24,048 nucleotides of DNA from Euprymna scolopes (Eukaryota > Mollusca > Cephalopoda > Sepiida > Sepiolidae), in contig CM044488.1 of NCBI GenBank assembly GCA_024364805.1, forward strand, positions 62,686,160 through 62,710,207, read 5' to 3'. Below, one piece after another: positions 18,951-24,048 of the stretch. The notes under the pieces were generated by a model, which searched no databases, had not been told where the DNA came from, and saw only the letters and a program-made list of their open reading frames with translations. The translations under genes and the position numbers were made by a program. Positions within the stretch are counted from its first letter, which is position 1. Every line of letters begins with the position of its first letter.

Positions 18951-21231
18951 ATTATAGAACAATAGAATTGTATAATTTAGTTATGATTATTACTATTGAT
19001 TAAATTCTTTAAAACATCTAATGATATAAAAGCCAATATAACCTAAATTTCTTCAGTAAATAAGGAAAAATACACTTTCCAACCATTTGATAGTCTCTTT
19101 TGCAGTCCTGTCCCACATGTTGACAGGGACCCTCAGTCCTGTCCCACAGGGACCTTCAGTTCTGTCCCACATATTGAAATATGTATTATTCTGTTCCATC
19201 CCCAGTCTGTTTCAACTCCCTCTCCTATCTATATTTGAATTTAAATGTGTGCTGTTATGTGCTTCTGAAGAGACCAGGCATGACAATTATTTGTCGATGT
19301 ACTTGACTGCAGACAGTAGACATTCGTATATAGATAGTAGCAGTCATACGTATTAATACATAGATTTTTTTAGTGTAGTTTGGCCTATTTCCAATAGTTA
19401 TTTGGCATAAATATGACTCATCAACAAGGAAATCTGCATTGATCAAAAATATGCAAGAAAATAAATCTCACGACCAAAAGAAAAATGGACCAACAAGTAA
19501 TCATTTGTCTTTTTGGTCAATTGATTGACATGGGAATTATATAAAGAAGTGCATAGAAAAAGTGATAGTCATCATTAGTTGAGGAAATTTATTGAAAAGT
19601 GTGGATTTGAATATGAAATGTTCATTGGGAAATTGTGTCTGTAAAAAAAAAAAAAAAAACTTGAAATGAACAATAAAAACAAAGTCTAGGTGAAAATCAT
19701 TTTAGGGTAGAATTCTATGATGTATAGAAAAAGCAATTCTACAAAATCGATGAGTATTATAAGGCATCTTTAAGTAAAAATTTTATGACTAAAAAAAAAA
19801 ATAAATAAAATAAAGTTTTGATTAACAATTTAATTATTTATAAATAGTTTATACACTAAAAGTTTTTCTAGGATTCTTTTTAAATAAATTCATGAAAAAT
19901 ACAATTTTCGAATTGTACATATTTTTATTTAAATATCTATTTTTCTGGTCTAAAATATTTGTTAAATGTTAAATGAATGGCTAATCATGTTTTTTTTTTT
20001 TTCAATCTAAACTAAAATTTTATTTTTTGTAATTGTATGTTTAAAGTGTTTGTCAATTGTTATACAACAAAATATTGGTGCTTTATTTCTCTATTCGTTT
20101 GAAGAGAGAAAGAAATAAAAACATGATGTAAATAAATAGAAATCACAGTTGATCCTATTTAGACTGAAGATAAAGAAAATACAAATGGAAGATGTTATTG
20201 CCACTGGCATATACCAGAGAAAATAAGATATAACAAAAAATGAAAATAGGCTGATAGTCAACAATGGTTAATTCCAATTCGAGGTTCAAACACATGTAAA
20301 TATATTTCATCTTATTTCAATTTAATTTCTGGAGTGGAACAAGTATTTCTCTAGTCTTGATTAAACACTGGCTTCTGTTTCATTATATAATTTTAGTCCA
20401 TAAAATTAACCTAACAAATTAAAGATCATAGAGCAGAAACAGTAGATGTTAATTAGAGGTGACTCTACAACTTATTTTGATTAATAGAAAACATCTTTAC
20501 AAATATTTTTTTCTTTTAAATTCTATTGATTTTATATTCTATACTTGACTACCATTGCTATGAGGATTTAAACTTACAAAACCAAGTAAATATGTTGTAA
20601 AATCTTATTCAAGCTACCTTTAACATTTTGATTGTCTAAAAGTTAACCTAAATAGGAAATGAATGGCAAAAATCTAATTCTATTATCATTCAAGGTGGTA
20701 TTTTTGATAAGTCCTGTGAAGAGAAAAGTTTTAAATACATGTATATAAAAGCAAAAAGGAATGTAAACAATGCAAGAAGGAAATGCTGAAATGTCTTTAT
20801 TTAGCCAATCAGGAAACGAAGCGAATAATCTCTTCAAAATTAAACAAGCAGCAGCTTTTACTTTTTAGGAGGCAAGCACAACTATTTTGAGACTACAGAC
20901 TCTAAATAAATCATTGTTTTTACCACTTTTATTTATCTCTGAAAGAATGTAGAATTGAAGATTTCAAACTAAAGTTAACACAAAAACAAAGAAAACGATT
21001 AAAATAGTGATAATAAGCATCTAAAACGAAAACTTTAGAAACTTATAAGAATAATCTCTTGATAACTTCATAAACTGACAAAACGTAGAAACCATGAAAA
21101 GAAAAAGTTCTTAAAAGATTGCAATAAAAAATCTTTCAGAATTAGATCGCTTCTTCAAAATATATGGAAAGTTAAAGAAAAGTATAAATAATTGTGGAAA
21201 TCCATCCAGATTTAAAAACCCATTCATCATA
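18951..21231. other. Unassigned AT-rich DNA with one minisatellite
   Basis: No gene is supported. A three-copy minisatellite lies at 19103-19176 and a run of 17 A at 19643-19659. The plus-strand frame 19087-19356 runs through the minisatellite and has no domain; the frames at 19255-19446 and 20643-20837 are likewise without features. The rest is A/T-rich low-complexity sequence. Confidence 0.45.
19103..19176. repeat. Three-copy CAGTCCTGTCCCACA minisatellite
   Basis: CAG(T)CCTGTCCCACA-type units start at 19103, 19134 and 19157, with spacer AGGGACC between them. Unit lengths vary (31 and 23 bases), so it is an imperfect tandem array. Confidence 0.75.
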
Positions 21232-21233
21232 TA

Positions 21234-21423
21234 CAGTAGAACCCTGGGATACGGCTTAAAAATTAGTAGCAAAACACAGTACAGTATATAATACACATGT
21301 ATATTATAAATAACACTGTAAGGTGGGGCAAATACCATAACAAGGAACCAGTAAAACATTGTATTTTACATCGTAACCTGAAAAAAACGTATTCTGGGAC
21401 CACAGTATACCAGGATTCTACTG
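21234..21423. mobile_element. Tigger/pogo-like MITE
   Basis: A 190-bp element with inverted ends CAGTAGAACCCTGGGATACG (left) and, in reverse complement, CAGTAGAATCCTGGTATACT (right). It is flanked by TA at 21232-21233 and 21424-21425. Ends beginning CAGT(A)GAACC with TA duplication are typical of pogo/Tigger elements of the Tc1/mariner superfamily. There is no transposase coding capacity, so it is non-autonomous. Short open frames on both strands across it (21111-21359, 21297-21479, 21366-21551) are incidental. Confidence 0.82.
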
Positions 21424-21425
21424 TA

Positions 21426-22429
21426 TTTGATTACTGGCATGCATTGGTCAAATTGACTTTCAAACTTATCTCTGGCTAAGTATTTATTCATCCTTCTTTC
21501 AAGTTCATTTTTATCACTTTCTTCAATGTTTTTCTTAACAAATGTTGTCATACAATATTAAAGGAGAAAACATCAAAAACATTAAAATAACTATTGCAAT
21601 TACCAAAACTCTTGCATGATTATAACATGTTACATAGTCGGCCTATATAACGATACCAAAAGAGTTATTTGAAATATATGTATAATACGCTAAGTGTGTT
21701 TTCCGTGCTTGCTTGTTGAAACATGCCATGATTCAAATAACGAGACATCAGTTAATCAAAACAAACTACGTTCATTTACCCTTTAGTTTTGTGGCTTATA
21801 GCAGCAAAGAGACAGAGCGAGGCAGGAGTTTTGCAGCAGGGTAACGGCAAAGAAAATGTGTTACTAGTCTTTGTTGTGCATCTGTTTATATTGACCAAAT
21901 ATCATTGTTTGTTTTGGTCATTTACATAATAGGTCAAAATGTTGTAGATTGGTTTCTTTATTCATTATGAAATTGAACCAACTTTACAGGGGTTACATCA
22001 TCCAGTCAACAATTGGAACACAAGCACCTGGCATTGCCCAGATATGTATTAGTGCGTGCGCAAATAACATCCGATATTTTCCGTAGTTATCCGATTTCAT
22101 AAACCCAACCACAATAATAATGCAAATCAGTATCTATTATTATTATTATACTAAAGCCAAGTAAATCAACATTTCTTAAATACTTTTTTCTATATACCCT
22201 AATGATACAAAAATGCATTTTACTATAGGATTAGGTTATGTTTTAAAATAAAAATTATATTTTAATTCTAATTAGATATAATTTTTAATTAACTGAACAT
22301 GTCACTAGTCTCTTACTTAGCTATATATATATATATATATATATCGGCCTACCTCTCGCTTGATTCAATCAATCCAATAATTTTAATTTTTGTGCATTTA
22401 GAGAAAAAAATGAAAACCAAACTTTTTCA
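21426..22429. other. Unassigned AT-rich DNA
   Basis: No gene or recognised relic. A less AT-rich patch at about 21985-22075 (contains GTGCGTGCGC) has no open frame of note. A TAT trinucleotide run lies near 22136-22150 and an AT run at 22322-22344. Confidence 0.45.
22322..22344. repeat. AT microsatellite
   Basis: An uninterrupted run of alternating T and A. Confidence 0.85.
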
Positions 22430-23947
22430 AACTTTCTTTCAAATCACATTCTTTGCAATCAGGGACACTTATTTTCAGAATCTCCCTCCCCTCCATGAAT
22501 GAAAATACCGTATTTACATATCTGTTTGGGATGTTAATAAGCTTATCAAGAAGTTTGATGCTAGCAAGTCAACTGGTCCTGACAACATTCCAGTCATCTG
22601 TAGCCAGAAGTTGCTCCCATTCTTACAAACCTATTCAAATGTTGCATAAAGGAGAAAGGCTTTTCATCAGTTTGGGTATTTTGATCTTCTGTGAATTATA
22701 AGTAAATTGTTTACATCTATGATAAATCAAGTTGTGAGTCAAAATCAAAAGCAATCTAATGACAAGCAATATCTTGACAGATCAACTGCTATTATCGCAT
22801 AGGATCGGTGAACAGCTTGATGGGGAATTTGTTTCTAGGACAATAGCTCTAAACATATCAAACACCTTTGATCAGGTCGAGCACAAAAAGTTGTTTCACA
22901 AACTTGTCAGCTATGCAATATTTGGCAATGTCTTTACAGCCAACAAATCTTTTTCCTCTGATAAGTCTATAAAAGTAATTGTCGATATGCAGTCTAAATC
23001 ATATGGTACCAACAATGCTGGTGTACCTCAAAGATCCGAGTCCAACTCTTCCTAATTTTCTTTTATTATCTTTCAAGATCATTTGTTCACATCTATTCAA
23101 ATAATAGCTGTCAACACTTCAAAGAGCATTAGTGATCAAGATTTTGCTAATTCTTTTTCTTCCGATCTGGAGAGAGGTGGCAGAAGTACTTTTAACACAT
23201 CTAAAACTAAACTCCTCGTGCCACAGTTGATATGAATGGCTCTCCCTTTCAAGAAGGTCCTCTTATTTTGATAAGCTCCTCGAACTGCCTTTCACTTCAG
23301 ATCTAAAAATGGAGAACTTATGTCTGTTTTAAAAAAATGATTGGATCATTCTATCATTCAAGAAAGTACCAGACTTCTGGTGCAATCCTTTACCTATGTA
23401 AGACTCAGATAAGTCGTAATACAGAAGATTGCCGACATATTTGAGGAGATGCTGCTTAAAGCATTTCTTATCTTAAGAGTATAAAAAAAAAAAATTCGAA
23501 GTCACAATCTAGACATTTATTTTAAAGATACATTGCTAACATTTCTCTTAATCTATCATTTCTATAGGAGATGATCAACTGCACTTCAATCTCCAGTTCT
23601 TCCCTGTATGGCATTTACAGCAAGAAATCATCTTGCCACCACAACTCTAAAAAACTTCTTTCTTCCGTGTCTAACATCAAAACAATTTCCATGAACAGAG
23701 TTTCTTTCAAAGAACTTCCCCTCTGTGAAACATTACAAGACTACTTCCTTATAAACTACAACATGGTCATCTTTAAATCCTATGACTACCCATATTTCAT
23801 AAACTATTTTCATAAACAATCAAATTTTATTTATCCTCTCAGAATATTCTTCATTATTCAACTGATAATCCTGCTATTTTATTAACTTTTATCTAAGAAT
23901 TGTTTTTAGCCTTGATTATGTAGACTCCTGTAAAAGAAATAAAAACA
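22430..23947 (+). mobile_element. LINE E, CR1/Jockey-like non-LTR retrotransposon
   Basis: The plus strand shows a decayed reverse transcriptase. DVNKLIKKFDASKSTGPDNIP (about 22530-22592, canonical LDxSKATGPDGIP) is followed by IALNISNTFDQVEHKKLFHKL (about 22843-22905, canonical IALDISKAFDRVWH, with the catalytic first Asp now Asn). SIKVIVDMQSKS and NAGVPQ (22965-23030) come next. The FADD active-site stretch is not found after it and seems lost. Then come FNTSKTKLLVP (about 23190-23222), RKYQTSGAILYLCKTQI (near 23358-23410) and a tail with YNMVIFKSY (about 23758-23785), before a 3' end near 23947 (CTGTAAAAGAAATAAAAAC). There is no endonuclease, so it is 5' truncated. The open frames at 22759-23055 and 23571-23885 are pieces of it. 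Confidence 0.83.
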
Positions 23948-24048
23948 ATTGATGTCGTCACAACAGCATTCCCCCTGATTATGTTGAGTTCGCTGCTTCC
24001 CTAGCCTGCACTATGTTCCAAACTATGACAATCTTGAGGAGGGTCACA
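23948..24048. other. Unassigned window end
   Basis: About 100 bp after the LINE E 3' end. It is less AT-rich than average and open in one plus frame, but too short to assign. Confidence 0.35.

Noticed and set aside
19087-19356. Plus-strand open frame possibly related to a LINE C-terminus (FEFKCVLLC)
   Set aside because: The resemblance is a few residues and the frame runs through a minisatellite; no shared 3' tail follows.
1-24048. LTR retrotransposon, retrovirus, Polinton, CRISPR array, rRNA or tRNA genes
   Set aside because: I saw no long terminal repeats, capsid, protease, integrase or envelope-like coding, no regularly spaced direct repeats, and no cloverleaf I could support. Reading by eye could miss a single tRNA.

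Overview
This window looks like intergenic or intronic DNA from an animal. It is strongly AT-rich, has no compact gene layout, and is packed with decayed transposable elements: several LINE lineages on both strands, mariner and Tigger-like DNA-transposon relics, a SINE and simple repeats. The LINE mix (RTE-type with a C-terminal zinc finger, an RNase H LINE of the I superfamily, several CR1/Jockey-like copies) suits a lophotrochozoan genome such as a cephalopod mollusc. That placement is an inference from recognised protein style, not a proof. I see no convincing host protein-coding exon, rRNA, tRNA, CRISPR array or bacterial-type operon. No LTR element, retrovirus or Polinton was recognised.

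Layout. 1-4082: mostly unassigned AT-rich DNA holding two internally deleted mariner relics (705-1053 and 1986-2502), each with inverted ends and TA target duplications. 4083-9415: a minus-strand CR1/Jockey-like LINE (LINE A) split by a nearly full-length plus-strand RTE-type LINE (5527-8692). The RTE is bracketed by a 13-bp target-site duplication with one mismatch. 9416-14544: unassigned DNA with a second LINE A 3' end (10046-10352), a 22-23 bp stem-loop (11543-11595), a G-run/C-run pair and a small RTE relic (12860-13060). 14545-18259: a minus-strand LINE (LINE C) with ORF1, endonuclease, reverse transcriptase and RNase H. Its ORF1 is split by the 3' end of another LINE (LINE D, 17533-17786). 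18272-18552: a short retroposon, probably a SINE, with a perfect 12-bp target-site duplication and a 3' tail resembling that of LINE C. 18565-18950: a third LINE A 3' end, plus strand. 18951-22429: unassigned DNA with a 190-bp Tigger/pogo-like MITE (21234-21423). 22430-23947: a plus-strand LINE (LINE E).

Nothing here works as a gene system. The interest lies in the nested insertion history, the target-site duplications that give relative ages, the SINE/LINE tail sharing, and a few unexplained structures. Every LINE coding region seen carries stops, frame changes, deletions or lost catalytic residues. I recognised no exciting undescribed system, and all protein-family assignments are from reading translations without a database search.
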